Source: Rhodocyclales bacterium
Lineage (GTDB): Bacteria; Pseudomonadota; Gammaproteobacteria; Burkholderiales; Rhodocyclaceae
Length of the DNA: 45,016 bases
Assembly (NCBI GenBank): GCA_003105015.1
Contig: PQAF01000008.1
Coordinates: 1 to 45,016, forward strand
Direction of reading: 5' to 3'
Shown: positions 8,967-18,048 of the stretch, one piece after another
How the letters are laid out: each line of letters begins with the position of its first letter
Position numbering within the stretch: position 1 is the stretch's first letter
Notes under the pieces: generated by a model
Database searches by the model: none
The model's input: only the letters and a program-made list of their open reading frames with translations
What the model was told of the DNA's origin: nothing
Program-made: the position numbers and the translations under genes

Positions 8967-9999
8967 TTTTCTCGCTCACGCCGGCCGATTCGAAGCTGGC
9001 CATCTCGTTCAGGAAGGCGCAGGCGGCGCGCAGCAGCGGCCAGGCCAGCGCGGCGCCGGTGCCCTCGCCCAGGCGCAGGTCCATGTCGAGCAGCGGCCGC
9101 GCGCCGAGGTGCTCGAGCTGCAGGCGGTGGCCGCGCTCCTGCGAGCGGTGCGAGAAGACGCAGTACTGCAGCGTCGCCGGATGCAGCGTCGCCGCCACCA
9201 GCAGGGCCGAGGTGACGATGAAGCCGTCGATGAGCAGCAGCATCTTCCGCTCGGCCGCGGCGAGCATGCCGCCGGCCAGCATGGCGATCTCGAAGCCGCC
9301 GAAGTGCGCCAGCACGGAGGGAGGCGTGTAGTCGCCGCGATAAAGCCCGGCGGCCTGCTGCAGCAAAGTCAGCTTGCGCAACACGCCGGCGTCGTCGAGG
9401 CCGGTGCCGCGGCCGACGCAGTCGGCGAGCGGGATGCCGGCGAGGAAGTGGGTGACGAGCGAAGCCGAGGCGGTGTTGCCGATGCCCATCTCGCCGAAGC
9501 CGACGACGTTGCAGCCTTTGGCATGGAGGCCGGCGACGATTTCGGCGCCGCGCGCCATGGCCGTTTCGCATTGTTCCGCCGTCATGGCCGGGCCTTCGAG
9601 GTAATTCGCCGTGCCGCGGGGACTGACTTTTGCGTCGACGAGGTTCTCGCGTGCGCCGAACTCGTGCGCGACGCCGGCGTCGGCCACCACCAGCTCGAGG
9701 CCGTTGGCGCGGGCGAAGACGTTGATGGCGGCGCCGCCGGCGAGGAAGTTCTCCACCATCTGCCAGGTGACGTCCTGCGGAAAGGCGGAGATGCCCGCTT
9801 TCGCGGCGCCGTGGTCGCCGGCGCAGACGAGGATGTGCGGTGCGCGCAGTTCGGGCGACAGCGTCTGCTGGATCAGGCCGAGCTGCAGGGCCAGGCTCTC
9901 CAGCCGGCCGAGCGCGCCGAGGGGCTTGGTCTTGCCGTCGATCTTCGCCTGCAGCGCGGGGCGCAGGGCGTCGTCGGGCGGAGCGATGTCGAATTGCAT
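8917..9999 (-). CDS. cobT: Nicotinate-nucleotide-dimethylbenzimidazole phosphoribosyltransferase
   Basis: CobT of 360 residues moves phosphoribose from nicotinate mononucleotide to 5,6-dimethylbenzimidazole, giving alpha-ribazole 5'-phosphate. [12 protein letters not shown] near residue 21, [29 protein letters not shown] and the C-terminal [11 protein letters not shown] are family motifs. I placed the start at the ATG at 9997-9999 (MQFDIAPP), because upstream sequence in the same frame lies under cobU. The last 15 or so residues, [14 protein letters not shown], come from a palindromic repeat and look like an acquired tail replacing the normal end. The glutamate that acts as general base in CobT lies upstream of this tail. 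Confidence 0.95.
   Translation of the reverse strand: MQFDIAPPDDALRPALQAKIDGKTKPLGALGRLESLALQLGLIQQTLSPELRAPHILVCAGDHGAAKAGISAFPQDVTWQMVENFLAGGAAINVFARANGLELVVADAGVAHEFGARENLVDAKVSPRGTANYLEGPAMTAEQCETAMARGAEIVAGLHAKGCNVVGFGEMGIGNTASASLVTHFLAGIPLADCVGRGTGLDDAGVLRKLTLLQQAAGLYRGDYTPPSVLAHFGGFEIAMLAGGMLAAAERKMLLLIDGFIVTSALLVAATLHPATLQYCVFSHRSQERGHRLQLEHLGARPLLDMDLRLGEGTGAALAWPLLRAACAFLNEMASFESAGVSEKNSPSPPVPGERAGVRG
9621..9630 (-). repeat. AAAGTCAGTC motif copy 3
   Basis: Exact 10-mer on the coding strand of cobT, in codons for Lys-Val-Ser-Pro. It is followed by CCCGCGG, so this copy fits the longer consensus AAAGTCAGTCCCCGCGG. Confidence 0.7.
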
Positions 10000-10009
10000 G
10001 GTCGTCCTT

Positions 10010-10561
10010 TCAGCAATGCTGCGGTGTCTTGAGCGCCAGCGGCAGGCCGGCGGCGACGAAGGTCGCGCGTTCGCAGGCGGCGGCGAGGTCCTGGTTGAGC
10101 CGCCCCGCCTCATCGCGGAACAGGCGGGCGAGGCTGCCCAGCGGCACGATGCCGAGGCCGACTTCGTTCGAGATGAGGAGGATCTCGCCCGGGAGCGCCG
10201 GCAGGGTCGACAGCAGCACGGCGCGCGCGTCGCACCAGGGCTGCGGCAGCGCTGCGGGAAAATCGGTGCCGGCGTCGACCGGCGCCAGGAAGTTCGTCAG
10301 CCAAAGCGTCATGCAGTCGACGATCACGCAGCGCCCCGGCGCCGCCTCGGCGCGCAGGGTGGCGGCCAGCGCCAGCGGCGCCTCGACGACGCGCCAGTCC
10401 GCCGGCCTCGTCGCGCGGTGATGGGCGATGCGCTCGGCCATCTCGGCGTCGCCCGCCGAGCCGGTGACGATCAGCGTCACCGGCAGGCCGGATGCCGCCG
10501 CGCGCTGCTGCGCATAGGCGCTCTTGCCGGAGCGGGCGCCGCCGAGGATCAATTCTTTCAT
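10010..10561 (-). CDS. cobU: Adenosylcobinamide kinase/guanylyltransferase
   Basis: CobU/CobP of 183 residues phosphorylates adenosylcobinamide and then transfers GMP to it. The P-loop GGARSGKS is at residues 7-14, the guanylylated histidine region AHHRATRP near residue 46, and DCMTLWLTN near residue 81. [11 protein letters not shown] and [10 protein letters not shown] are further family motifs. The stop lies 10 bp before the cobT start and the ATG overlaps the cobQ stop, so it is the second gene of the operon. The C-terminus is typical in length. Confidence 0.96.
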   Translation of the reverse strand: MKELILGGARSGKSAYAQQRAAASGLPVTLIVTGSAGDAEMAERIAHHRATRPADWRVVEAPLALAATLRAEAAPGRCVIVDCMTLWLTNFLAPVDAGTDFPAALPQPWCDARAVLLSTLPALPGEILLISNEVGLGIVPLGSLARLFRDEAGRLNQDLAAACERATFVAAGLPLALKTPQHC

Positions 10562-12066
10562 CGCCGCATCCTATCGCGAAAAGCCGGCATGGCCGCGCCG
10601 AACGTTCGAGCCAGCCAGCCGGCGTCGAGATGCGCCTCCAGCGCATCGGCCAGCCGCTCGAGGGCCTGCTCGCGGGTCGCGGCAAGGTCGAAGGGAGCGG
10701 CTTGCCCATGGCCGGCCCAGGCGAGCAAGGCCTGCAGCGCCGGCGGCCGGTCGAAGAGGCCGTGCAGGTAGGTGGCGAGGATGCGGCCGTCGGCCGACAT
10801 CGCACCGTCGCTGACGCCGTTGTCGAGGCGCAGCGCCGGCCGCGACAGCGCCGGGCCCTCGCTCACGCCCAGGTGGATCTCGTAGCCGGCGGCTTCCGGC
10901 GCGCCGGGCAGGTTCAGTGTGCCGGCGACGTTGGCGAGGCGCTTTTCGGGCGCCAGCGTCGTCTCGAAGTCGAGCAGGCCGAGCCCCTCCGCGCTGCCCG
11001 CCTCGCCCTCCAGCCCCAGCGGATCGTGCAGCGCGCGGCCGAGCATCTGCATGCCGCCGCAGATGCCGATCACCCGGCCGCCGTAGCGCAAGTGGCGCAG
11101 GAGCGCCGCTTCCCAGCCCTGCGCGCGCAGCCAGGCGAGGTCGGCGCGCACGTTCTTGCTGCCGGGCAGGACGATGAGATCGGCCGCCGGCACCGGCTCG
11201 CCGGGGCCGACGAAACGGAAATCCAACTCGGGATGCAGGCGCAGCGCATCGCAGTCGGTGGCGTTCGAGATGCGCGGCAGGGCCGGCGCGACGACGCGCA
11301 GCCGCGCATCGGCCTTGCTGGCGCGCTCGCGCGGCAAGGCGTCTTCCGCGTCGAGGTGCAGGCCATGCAAATAGGGCAGCACGCCGAGCACCGGTTTGCC
11401 GGTACGCTCTTCCAGCCAGCGCAAACCCGGCTCGAGCAGGGAGAGGTCGCCGCGGAAGCGGTTGATGACGAAGCCCTGGACGCGCGCCTGCTCGGATTCG
11501 GAGAGCAGCTCCAGCGTGCCGACGAGGTGGGCGAAGACGCCGCCGCGGTCGATGTCGGCGACGAGGATCACCGGGCAGTCGACCGCCTCGGCGAAGCCCA
11601 TGTTGGCGATGTCGCGCTCGCGCAGGTTGATCTCCGCCGGGCTGCCGGCGCCCTCGACGACGAGGCAGTCGTACTGCCGCGCCAGGCGTTCCCAGGAGGC
11701 GAGCACCGCCTGCATCGCGCGCGGCTTGTAGAGGTGGTAGGCGCGGGCGTCGAGGTCGGCGGCGACGCGGCCGTGCAGGATGACCTGCGCGGCGCGGTCG
11801 CTGGTCGGCTTGAGCAGCACCGGGTTGAAGTCGCTGTGCGGCGCCAGTCCCGCCGCCTGCGCCTGCAGGGCCTGGGCGCGGCCGATCTCGCCGCCGTCGA
11901 TCGTCACCGCCGAGTTGAGCGCCATGTTCTGCGGCTTGAAGGGCGCCACGCGCACGCCGCGCCGCAGAAGCAGGCGGCAGAGGCCGGCGACCAGTACGCT
12001 CTTGCCGGCGTCCGAGGTGCAGCCCTGCACCATGAGGGCGAGGGGTTTCGGCGTAGAATCGCTCAT
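10558..12066 (-). CDS. cobQ: Cobyric acid synthase
   Basis: CobQ amidates four side chains of adenosylcobyrinic acid a,c-diamide using glutamine and ATP. It has about 502 residues from the chosen start. The N-terminal P-loop-like [24 protein letters not shown] and [12 protein letters not shown] form the dethiobiotin-synthetase-like domain; the C-terminal class I glutamine amidotransferase domain has the nucleophile in [11 protein letters not shown] and the histidine in [10 protein letters not shown] chose the ATG at 12064-12066 because GGGGGAAAG lies just upstream. An in-frame ATG at 12085-12087 exists but would overlap the divergent btuF start. It is the first gene of cobQ-U-T-S-C. Confidence 0.95.
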   Translation of the reverse strand: MSDSTPKPLALMVQGCTSDAGKSVLVAGLCRLLLRRGVRVAPFKPQNMALNSAVTIDGGEIGRAQALQAQAAGLAPHSDFNPVLLKPTSDRAAQVILHGRVAADLDARAYHLYKPRAMQAVLASWERLARQYDCLVVEGAGSPAEINLRERDIANMGFAEAVDCPVILVADIDRGGVFAHLVGTLELLSESEQARVQGFVINRFRGDLSLLEPGLRWLEERTGKPVLGVLPYLHGLHLDAEDALPRERASKADARLRVVAPALPRISNATDCDALRLHPELDFRFVGPGEPVPAADLIVLPGSKNVRADLAWLRAQGWEAALLRHLRYGGRVIGICGGMQMLGRALHDPLGLEGEAGSAEGLGLLDFETTLAPEKRLANVAGTLNLPGAPEAAGYEIHLGVSEGPALSRPALRLDNGVSDGAMSADGRILATYLHGLFDRPPALQALLAWAGHGQAAPFDLAATREQALERLADALEAHLDAGWLARTFGAAMPAFRDRMRR

Positions 12067-12086
12067 CGCCTTTCCCCCGCATCGCA

Positions 12087-12941
12087 ATGCGCTTCCCGCT
12101 GCTTCTGCTCGTCACCCTGCTCGCCCCGCTGGCGCACGCCGAGCCGGCAACGCACCTCACCCAGCCGGCGCGGCGCATCGTCAGCCTGTCGCCGCACATC
12201 ACGGAGAACCTGTTCGCCATCGGCGCCGGCAACCGCGTCGTCGGCACGGTCGAGTTCAGCAACTACCCGGAAGAAGCGAAGCAGATCCGGCAGATCGGCA
12301 GCTACGAGAAGATCGACCTGGAGGCGGTGGCGGCGCTGCGGCCGGACCTCGTCGTCGCCTGGGAATCCGGCAACATCGCCTCGCATGTCGCCAGGCTGAA
12401 GGCCATCGGCCTGAACGTCGTGGTGACGGAGGCGCGGCGCATCGAGGACGTGCCGGCCGACCTGGAGCGCCTCGGCGCCCTCTCCGGCACCGGTGTCGGC
12501 GCGCGCGCCGCGGCGGCGAAGTTCCGCGAGCGCCTGGCGGCGCTGCGCGCGCGCTACGGCAGCCTGCCGAAGGTCGGCGTGTTCTATCAGGTGTGGAACC
12601 AGCCGCTGATGACCGTCGGCGGCGGCCAGATCATTTCCGACGCGATCCGCCTGTGCGGCGGCGAGAACGTCTTCGCCGCGCTCAAGCCGATGGCGGCGGC
12701 GGTGACGGTGGAGGCCGTGCTGGCCGCCGACCCGGAGGCCATCGTCGCCAGCGGCATGGGCGACGCGCGGCCGGAGTGGCTGGACGAGTGGCGCCGCTGG
12801 CCGTCGTTGACGGCGGTCGCCCGCGACAACCTGTTCTTCGTGCATCCCGATCACCTGCAGCGCCACACGCCGCGCATCCTCGACGGCATCGAGCGGCTGT
12901 GCCAGCACCTGGAGACGGCGCGTTCGCGGCGCAGGCCGTAG
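12087..12941 (+). CDS. btuF: Cobalamin ABC transporter substrate-binding protein
   Basis: Periplasmic B12-binding protein of 284 residues with a signal peptide ([19 protein letters not shown]). [39 protein letters not shown] and [13 protein letters not shown] match the BtuF/FecB-like two-lobed fold, with the long connecting helix around residues 150-170. It delivers B12 to BtuC/BtuD, which are encoded convergently. There is no good Shine-Dalgarno sequence upstream, and its start is only 20 bp from the cobQ start on the other strand. Its TAG stop lies inside the palindromic repeat 12938-12988. Confidence 0.9.
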   Translation: MRFPLLLLVTLLAPLAHAEPATHLTQPARRIVSLSPHITENLFAIGAGNRVVGTVEFSNYPEEAKQIRQIGSYEKIDLEAVAALRPDLVVAWESGNIASHVARLKAIGLNVVVTEARRIEDVPADLERLGALSGTGVGARAAAAKFRERLAALRARYGSLPKVGVFYQVWNQPLMTVGGGQIISDAIRLCGGENVFAALKPMAAAVTVEAVLAADPEAIVASGMGDARPEWLDEWRRWPSLTAVARDNLFFVHPDHLQRHTPRILDGIERLCQHLETARSRRRP

Positions 12942-12988
12942 GTCGGGCTTCAGCCCGACGCCCCTCGTCGGGCTGAAGCCCGACCTAC
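12938..12988. terminator. 23-bp inverted repeat, likely bidirectional terminator for btuF and btuD
   Basis: The arm at 12938-12960 and the arm at 12966-12988 are exact reverse complements with a 5-base loop. Each arm is itself nearly palindromic (GTCGGGCT..AGCCCGAC). The repeat contains the TAG stop codons of both convergent genes, btuF at 12939-12941 and btuD at 12985-12987. A strong GC hairpin without a T-run suggests a transcription barrier or an mRNA 3'-end protector; the function is inferred. Confidence 0.85.
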
Positions 12989-13755
12989 ACCGGAACAAAA
13001 TGGCGGCTGGTCCCATCCGGAACCTCGCGCAGCGGATAACCGTACAGGCGCGACAGCGACTCGGCGGTGAGCACCGCCTCCACCGGCCCTTCCAGCGTGC
13101 GGCCCTCGCCGAACAGCAGCAGGGCGCGGTCGGCATGGCGCAGGGCGAGGTTGATGTCGTGCAGCACCATGACGATGCCGACGCCGTCCTCGCGCGCGCG
13201 CCTTGAGAGCAGTTCGAGCACGGCGATCTGGTGGTTGAGGTCGAGGTGGGCGAGCGGCTCGTCGAGCAGATAAAGACGCGGCTGCTGCGCCAGCAGCGCG
13301 GCGATGGCGAGCCGCTGGCGTTCGCCGCCGGAGAGGGTGTGCACCTCGCGGCTGCCGAGGCCGGCGAGATCCACCGCCGCCAGCGCCTCGCGCGCGATGC
13401 GCTCGTCCTCCCTCCCTTCCCAGGCCCAGCGGCCGACATGCGGATGCCGCCCGATCAGCGCCGTCTCCAGCACCGTCGACTGGAAGGCGTCGAGGTGGCC
13501 CTGCGGCAGCAGGCCGCGCAGCTGGGCGGCGCGGCGCGGGCCGAGCGTCTCATAGGATTCCCCGCACAGGGAGACGCTGCCCGCTTCGGCTTCGCGCAGA
13601 CCGGCGAGGGTGGACAGCAGGGTCGTCTTGCCGGTGCCGTTGCGGCCGAGGATGGCGAGGCGCTCGCCGGCGGCCAGGTCGAAGCCGAGCCCGGCGGCGA
13701 CGCGCACGCTGCCGATGTTGACGTCGAGGTCGCGGACGGAAAGCAGGGCCGTCAT
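12985..13755 (-). CDS. btuD: Cobalamin ABC transporter ATP-binding protein
   Basis: FepC/BtuD-type ATPase of 256 residues. Walker A is ILGRNGTGKTT (about residues 34-44), the Q-loop lies in RGLLPQGH, the signature is TLSGGERQRLAIA and Walker B is LYLLDEPLAHLD, followed by the H-loop VLHDINLA. The open frame continues upstream, but the ATG at 13753-13755 overlaps the btuC stop as ATGA and starts the conserved domain. It powers B12 import together with BtuC and BtuF. Confidence 0.93.
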   Translation of the reverse strand: MTALLSVRDLDVNIGSVRVAAGLGFDLAAGERLAILGRNGTGKTTLLSTLAGLREAEAGSVSLCGESYETLGPRRAAQLRGLLPQGHLDAFQSTVLETALIGRHPHVGRWAWEGREDERIAREALAAVDLAGLGSREVHTLSGGERQRLAIAALLAQQPRLYLLDEPLAHLDLNHQIAVLELLSRRAREDGVGIVMVLHDINLALRHADRALLLFGEGRTLEGPVEAVLTAESLSRLYGYPLREVPDGTSRHFVPV

Positions 13756-14744
13756 GCCGCGCTCCCGCGCGGACTGCGCGTCAATAAATACAGGAATACC
13801 GGCACGCCGATCAGGGCGGTGAGCACGCCGACCGGCAGCTGCTGCGGCGCGACGATGGTGCGCGCCAGCGTGTCGGCCAGGGTCAGCAGCGCGCCGCCCG
13901 CCAGCGCGGCGGCCGGCAGCAGCACGCGCTGGTCGTTGCCGACGGACAACCGCACCAGGTGCGGCACGATGAGGCCGACGAAGCCGACCGAACCGGTGGT
14001 CGTCACCGCCGCCGCGGTCGCCAGCGCCGCCAGCACGTAGACGCCGCCGCGCAGCCGCGCCACCGGCACGCCGAGGGCGCGCGCGGTGAGGTCGCCGCGC
14101 GCCAGCAGGTTGAGGTCGCGCGAGAAGGGCAGCGCGGCGAGGAGGCCCAGCGCCAGCATGGCCAGCGCCGGCCAGGGCGAGGCGGCATGCGAGAGGTCGC
14201 CCATCAGCCAGAACAGCATGCCGCGCAGCTTGTTCTCGGGGGCGACGGAGAGGATCAGCGCCACCGCCGCACCGCAGCCGGCGGCGACGATGACGCCGGT
14301 GAGCAAGAGCCGCGTCTGCGTCCACGAACCATCGCCGCGCGCCAGGCCGAACACCAGCAGCGTGGCGGCGAGCGCGCCGGCGAAGGCGCCGCCGTTGACC
14401 AGCAGCAGCGGCAGGCCGAACAGCATGGCGCTGAGCGCGCCGACCGAGGCGCCGCCGGAGATGCCGAGCACGTAGGGATCGGCCAGGGGGTTCCGCAGCA
14501 GCACCTGCATCAGCGCGCCGGCCAGGGCCAGCAGGCCGCCGCAGGCGAAGGCGGCCATGGCGCGCGGCAGGCGCAGCTCGCGCACCACTTCCGCCGCCAC
14601 GTCCGAGGTGTCGCCGAGCAGGGCGCGGCCGACGTCGGCCGCGGACACCGGCAGGCTGCCCGCCGCCAGCGCGACGACCAGGCTCGCCAGCCCGATCAGG
14701 GCCAGGAGCAGGATCACCAGCAGGGCGCGGCGGCGGGTGGGCAC
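13752..14744 (-). CDS. btuC: Cobalamin ABC transporter permease
   Basis: FecCD-family inner-membrane permease of 330 residues with about ten hydrophobic helices. LRLPRAMAAFACGGLLALAG, NPLADPYVLGISGGASVGA and VGFVGLIVPHLVRL are the classical FecCD motifs. The SVGNDQRVLLPAAALAGG segment includes the conserved coupling region. It begins 13 bp after the btuB stop and overlaps btuD by 4 bp, giving an operon btuB-btuC-btuD under the upstream riboswitch. A siderophore substrate is possible for this family, but the riboswitch and the cob context make B12 much more likely. Confidence 0.94.
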   Translation of the reverse strand: MPTRRRALLVILLLALIGLASLVVALAAGSLPVSAADVGRALLGDTSDVAAEVVRELRLPRAMAAFACGGLLALAGALMQVLLRNPLADPYVLGISGGASVGALSAMLFGLPLLLVNGGAFAGALAATLLVFGLARGDGSWTQTRLLLTGVIVAAGCGAAVALILSVAPENKLRGMLFWLMGDLSHAASPWPALAMLALGLLAALPFSRDLNLLARGDLTARALGVPVARLRGGVYVLAALATAAAVTTTGSVGFVGLIVPHLVRLSVGNDQRVLLPAAALAGGALLTLADTLARTIVAPQQLPVGVLTALIGVPVFLYLLTRSPRGSAA

Positions 14745-14757
14745 GGCTGACTTTTTC

Positions 14758-16722
14758 CTATTTGAAGTCGTAGCGCGCGCTCAAGTGGAAACTGCGCCCG
14801 TCGGCCGGATAGTAGTAATGGTCGGCGATCCAGGGCGAGTAGCCGGCATAGGGCGCGTAGCGCTTGTCGAGCGCATTGAGCAGCCGCGCCGTGACGGTCC
14901 ACGGCTTCAGGTTCCAGGCCGCCTGCAGGTCGAGCGTCGTGTATCCGGACAGCGTGCCCCGCAGGTTGCTGAAATCGCCGCTGTAGCGGCGCGATCCGAC
15001 GTGGTTCGCCACGGCGGAGTAGCTGCCCGCCCGGCCGGCATCCCAGGTCAGCTGCAGCGTGAGCTTGTCGCGCGGCACCAGCGGCACGCGCTTGCCCTCG
15101 TAGGGACCGCTGCGGAATTCCGCGTCGGTGTAGGCGTAGGCCAGCTTCGCCTTGAGGGATTCGGCGATGCGCCAGTCGAGCTCGGCTTCGAGGCCCTGGC
15201 GGCGGGTCGGGTCGAAGTTGACGTTGGCGCCGGCGGCGCCGTCGTAGCCGATCTCGTCCTTCAGCTGCATGCGGTAGAGCGCGGCGCGCGCCTGCACCGG
15301 CCCGAGGCTGGCGCTGCCGCCGATCTCGCCGATGCGGCCGTGCTGCGGGCGCAGGTCGCCGGCGAAGGCGGGATTGCCGGTGAGCGGGTTGAAGCTGAAC
15401 AGCTCGTCGGTATTGGCGAAGCGGAAGGTGGTGCCGAGCTTGCCGTAGGCGCGCCAGCCCTGGCCGCTGTAGCTGGCGCCGAGGTCCCAGGCGTTGCGCC
15501 GGCGGGTGGCGCTGCCGTCCATCGCCGGCGAGAACCACGGCGCATAGGCGTCCTGGTGGGCGCTTTGATCCATGCGCTGGCTGCGCCCGCCGAGGGTCAC
15601 CGCCCAGGCCTCGGTCAGGCTGGTGGTGTTCTGGAAATAGGCGGCGGTGCTGGTCTGCGCCGCGGTCTGGCGCGGCGCCGTCGTGTAGCGCGCGTCGACG
15701 TCGCCGTCGTAGTGGTCGAGGCCGAGCACGGTTTCGCTGGCCAGGCCGCCGAGGCCATGGCGCCAGCGCAACCGCGGCGTGAACGACAGCATGTCCTTGC
15801 TGCGATCGGAGCGGCTGCCGAAGGAGACGTAGCTGGCATGCTGGTCTTCCCGCTCCGACGACACTTCCGCCTCCAGCGTCAGCGCGTCGGTGAGCGGCAG
15901 CTTGACGCCGGGACGCAGGCGATGGCCGTCCCGCTTCTGCCAGTCGTCGGGCGAGGCGCTCGAGCGCGGGTCGGTGCGCCAGGCGGCGCGGCGCAGGTAG
16001 CCGGGCAGGCCGGAGGAATCCTTGTAGGCGGCCCAGTCGACGAAGACCTCGCCGGCGCCGACGTACACCCCGGCGCGGCCGGACAGCGCCTGCTGGTCCT
16101 GCTGGCTGTTGCGGCGCCAGCCATCGGTCTCGGCGTGGTGGGCGAAGACGTTGAAGTAGCCGCGATCGTTGCCGGCGGCGCCGTGGGCATCGACGCCGCG
16201 GTGGCCGAAGCTGCCGGCGGTGACGGTGACCGCCGCGCGCGGGCGGCCGGACTTGTCGGTGACGATGTTGATGACGCCGCCGCTGGCGCGGTCGCCATAG
16301 AGGATGGTGCCGGCGCCGCGGATGATCTCGATGCGCTGGACGCTCTCGAGCGGCACCGCCGACCAGCTGATGGAGCCCATGTCGATGGGGTTGAGGCGCT
16401 GGCCGTCGACGAGGATCAGGGTATTGCTGGCGGCGGTGTCGCCGAAGCCGCGCAGATCGACGGCGGCATCGACGCCCAGGCTGCCGTAGAGGGTGCGCAC
16501 GTCGACCCCGGCATGATTGCGCAGGACGGCGGGCAGGTCGAAGGCCGGCGTGTTGCGGATGTCCTCGCGCGTGATGACGCTGATGTTGGCCGGCACGCGC
16601 GGATCGGCGTCGGCAAAACGGGTGGCGCTGACGATGACCGTCGCCTCGTCGGCGGCGGCATGGCTGGATGGATGGAACAGGGCGGCGATGGCAAGCGCCG
16701 CGGCTCGATGCCTGAAGTGCAT
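14758..16722 (-). CDS. btuB: TonB-dependent vitamin B12 outer-membrane receptor
   Basis: Outer-membrane barrel of 654 residues that imports B12 with TonB energy. A signal peptide (ending SSHAAA) is followed by a TonB-box-like ATVIVSATR, the plug domain (RNTPAFDLPAVLRNHAGVDV, LRGFGD, RGAGTILYGDRASGGVINIVT) and a barrel ending in the C-terminal aromatic signature YDFK. I chose the ATG at 16720-16722, which precedes the signal peptide and has GAGGGAG 8 bases upstream. The longer frame runs through the riboswitch and is not coding. Expression should fall when cellular adenosylcobalamin is high. Confidence 0.94.
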   Translation of the reverse strand: MHFRHRAAALAIAALFHPSSHAAADEATVIVSATRFADADPRVPANISVITREDIRNTPAFDLPAVLRNHAGVDVRTLYGSLGVDAAVDLRGFGDTAASNTLILVDGQRLNPIDMGSISWSAVPLESVQRIEIIRGAGTILYGDRASGGVINIVTDKSGRPRAAVTVTAGSFGHRGVDAHGAAGNDRGYFNVFAHHAETDGWRRNSQQDQQALSGRAGVYVGAGEVFVDWAAYKDSSGLPGYLRRAAWRTDPRSSASPDDWQKRDGHRLRPGVKLPLTDALTLEAEVSSEREDQHASYVSFGSRSDRSKDMLSFTPRLRWRHGLGGLASETVLGLDHYDGDVDARYTTAPRQTAAQTSTAAYFQNTTSLTEAWAVTLGGRSQRMDQSAHQDAYAPWFSPAMDGSATRRRNAWDLGASYSGQGWRAYGKLGTTFRFANTDELFSFNPLTGNPAFAGDLRPQHGRIGEIGGSASLGPVQARAALYRMQLKDEIGYDGAAGANVNFDPTRRQGLEAELDWRIAESLKAKLAYAYTDAEFRSGPYEGKRVPLVPRDKLTLQLTWDAGRAGSYSAVANHVGSRRYSGDFSNLRGTLSGYTTLDLQAAWNLKPWTVTARLLNALDKRYAPYAGYSPWIADHYYYPADGRSFHLSARYDFK

Positions 16723-16729
16723 GTGGAGG

Positions 16730-16797
16730 GCTCCCTCAAGTCCGGCCTGCGTCCCCGCTGCCGGACAGTGTCGATAAAACGGAACGCGCGAGGGAGC
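16730..16797 (-). promoter_or_regulatory. Putative Shine-Dalgarno-sequestering stem of the riboswitch expression platform
   Basis: On the minus strand GCTCCCTC (16790-16797) is the exact complement of GAGGGAGC (16730-16737), which contains the btuB ribosome-binding site. A further hairpin, GTCCGGC pairing with GCCGGAC, lies between the two. This suggests translational control: B12 binding would favour the pairing that hides the ribosome-binding site. The pairing is visible; the mechanism is inferred. Confidence 0.55.
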
Positions 16798-16864
16798 TGG
16801 ATCGGAGCGGGCAGGACCCGGTGCCGGTGGCCGCACCCCCGCGGCGATTCCGAACTGGTCTGTC

Positions 16865-17042
16865 CGAGGCCGGTATCCGGGCTCGCAAGTCTTGATCCGC
16901 CGCCTTCCCAAGCAAATCGCTCAGTGGCTGTATGGCGGACCCGCACTCGCTTACCGTTGCGGGGGCAGCCGAGGCATTGCCGGCAGGGCCGGCGCACCTC
17001 GTTCCCGTTTAACCCGCCGGCGGAAGACCGGCGGAGCACCTG
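16865..17042 (-). ncRNA. Cobalamin riboswitch
   Basis: On the minus strand the leader of btuB contains the cobalamin-riboswitch core in order: GGTGCTCCGCCGGTCTTCC at the 5' end, TTAAACGGGAACGAGGTGC, the highly conserved GCTGCCCCCGCAACGGTAA, GCCACTG, CTTGGGAAGGCGGCGGATC, and the B12 box GAGCCCGGATACCGGCC at 16868-16884. This matches the RF00174 consensus known from btuB leaders. It lies 143 bp upstream of the btuB start and should control btuB-btuC-btuD. No second copy was seen before cobQ. Confidence 0.97.
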
Positions 17043-17083
17043 GAACAGGATGCCGCATGGCAAAAAACCACACGGCGCGACGG

Positions 17084-17112
17084 ATTATAGCGGGAAAAAA
17101 TCAAAGTCAGTC
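17084..17112 (-). promoter_or_regulatory. Candidate promoter for the btuB leader
   Basis: A perfect TATAAT is read on the minus strand at 17084-17089, about 40 bp upstream of the riboswitch 5' end. The -35 region is poor; CTGACT about 15 bases upstream is the nearest match and lies inside an AAAGTCAGTC motif copy. Confidence 0.5.
17103..17112 (+). repeat. AAAGTCAGTC motif copy 4
   Basis: Exact 10-mer followed by CCCGCAGG. It is in the intergenic region between the divergent btuB and zapB-like genes and overlaps the -35 region of the btuB promoter candidate. Confidence 0.7.
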
Positions 17113-17165
17113 CCCGCAGGACGGCGCCAGCGTCACAAATAACATTCAGAATTGCCTGTTATTGC

Positions 17166-17194
17166 TTGACGTGAAACTGCTTTTTTTGTTAGTT
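17166..17194 (+). promoter_or_regulatory. Candidate zapB-zapA promoter
   Basis: TTGACG (17166-17171) and TTAGTT (17189-17194) are separated by 17 bases. Transcription would start near 17201, almost at the ATG at 17202, which has no Shine-Dalgarno sequence. A leaderless message is therefore possible. Confidence 0.4.
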
Positions 17195-17201
17195 TGTCGC
17201 G

Positions 17202-17396
17202 ATGGACCGGGAACTCTTCGCCCTCGAGGAACGCATCGAGCAATTCATCACGCTGTGCCAGAACCTGCGCACGGAGAATCAGGAATTGCGCACGCGGGTA
17301 GCCGGCCTCGAGGTCGAGCGCAACCGTCTCAATGAAAAGATCGAGACGGCCTGCACCCGCCTGGAGGCCCTCATGGAGCGCGTGCCCGAGCAATGA
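17202..17396 (+). CDS. ZapB-like coiled-coil cell division protein (TIGR02449 type)
   Basis: Short all-helical protein of 64 residues with a continuous heptad pattern (LEERIEQFITLCQNL, LRTRVAGLEVERNRLNEKI), typical of the small coiled-coil protein placed before zapA in betaproteobacteria and gammaproteobacteria. It probably joins the Z-ring through ZapA, as ZapB does in Escherichia coli. Its stop overlaps the zapA ATG by 4 bp, so the two are coupled. The family assignment rests on length, coiled coil and neighbour. Confidence 0.8.
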   Translation: MDRELFALEERIEQFITLCQNLRTENQELRTRVAGLEVERNRLNEKIETACTRLEALMERVPEQ

Positions 17397-17704
17397 CCAA
17401 GAAGGAAGCCAACACCCTCGACATCGTCCTGATGGGGCGCGAATACCGCGTCGCCTGTGCCCCGGATGAGCGCGAGGCCCTGCAGACCGCCGTCGCCTTC
17501 GTCGACGAGAAGATGCGCGAGATCGGCGAAAAGACCAAGTCCACCGGCGAGCGGCTCGCCGTCATGACGGCGCTCAACCTCGCCCACGAACTGCTCTCCG
17601 TGAAGCTGCCCGGCGGCTTTGACATGCAGGAGTTCCGGCGTAGAATCGGTTCCATGCAGGCGCGGCTCGACGAAGCGATGGCCAGCCAGGAACAGTTGTT
17701 CTAG
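17393..17704 (+). CDS. zapA: Cell division protein ZapA
   Basis: ZapA of 103 residues promotes FtsZ protofilament bundling at midcell. The N-terminal domain has LDIVLMGREYRVACAPDE, where ZapA proteins carry the conserved V-x-I-x-G-x-x-Y pattern, then LQTAVAFVDEKMREI and a C-terminal coiled coil. Its position directly before 6S RNA is the conserved arrangement in proteobacteria. The start overlaps the preceding gene by 4 bp. Confidence 0.94.
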   Translation: MTKKEANTLDIVLMGREYRVACAPDEREALQTAVAFVDEKMREIGEKTKSTGERLAVMTALNLAHELLSVKLPGGFDMQEFRRRIGSMQARLDEAMASQEQLF

Positions 17705-17737
17705 CAGCCCCCGCGCCGCCGATCCGGCGCCCCCGAA

Positions 17738-17914
17738 TTCCCCTGCAGTGTTCGCCAAGGCCATACATTCCTTGAACCAATGACTTGGCATAGGCCGCGG
17801 ACCACAGCGTCACTTTTGTGAGCGTCCCATCGTCGGATGCACCTGCGGTGACCGGAAAGCGGCCGCTCTGGACCTCAGGTTCAGGATGCCGGCCTAGCGG
17901 CACAGGCGGGGGAT
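17738..17914 (+). ncRNA. ssrS: 6S RNA
   Basis: About 175 bases between zapA and a terminator. The 5' strand CCCCTGCAGTGTTCGCC and the 3' strand GGCACAGGCGGGG can form the closing stem, and CCTTGAACCAATGAC and GGACCTCAGGTTCAGGATGCC resemble conserved betaproteobacterial 6S segments. 6S RNA binds sigma-70 RNA polymerase holoenzyme and down-regulates many promoters in stationary phase. The location immediately after zapA is the standard one. The ends are estimated to within about 5 bases. Confidence 0.87.
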
Positions 17915-17920
17915 CCTTCA

Positions 17921-17953
17921 AAAAGCGCGGAGCTTTCCGCGCTTTGTTTTTTG
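17921..17953 (+). terminator. Intrinsic terminator after 6S RNA
   Basis: AAAGCGCGGA and TCCGCGCTTT form a 10-bp stem around the loop GCT and are followed by GTTTTTTG. This is a textbook Rho-independent terminator on the plus strand. Confidence 0.93.
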
Positions 17954-17966
17954 CAGGATGCGGCCC

Positions 17967-17999
17967 ATGCGCTACTGGTTGACGAAGGCAGCGCCGCAC
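17967..17999 (+). pseudogene. Remnant of the 5' end of the EVE-domain gene
   Basis: The sequence from the ATG at 17967 matches the start of the intact EVE gene at 33224 in 19 of the first 21 bases and encodes MRYWLTKAAP against MRYWLMKSEP. Similarity then decays. This fragment sits exactly where the EVE gene is expected, directly after zapA and 6S RNA. It therefore looks like the left stump or duplicated start left by insertion of the secretion island. Confidence 0.75.
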
Positions 18000-18048
18000 C
18001 CGCCGTCATATCGAAAGCCGCGCCAGTTGCTAACTCCCGCTTACTCGC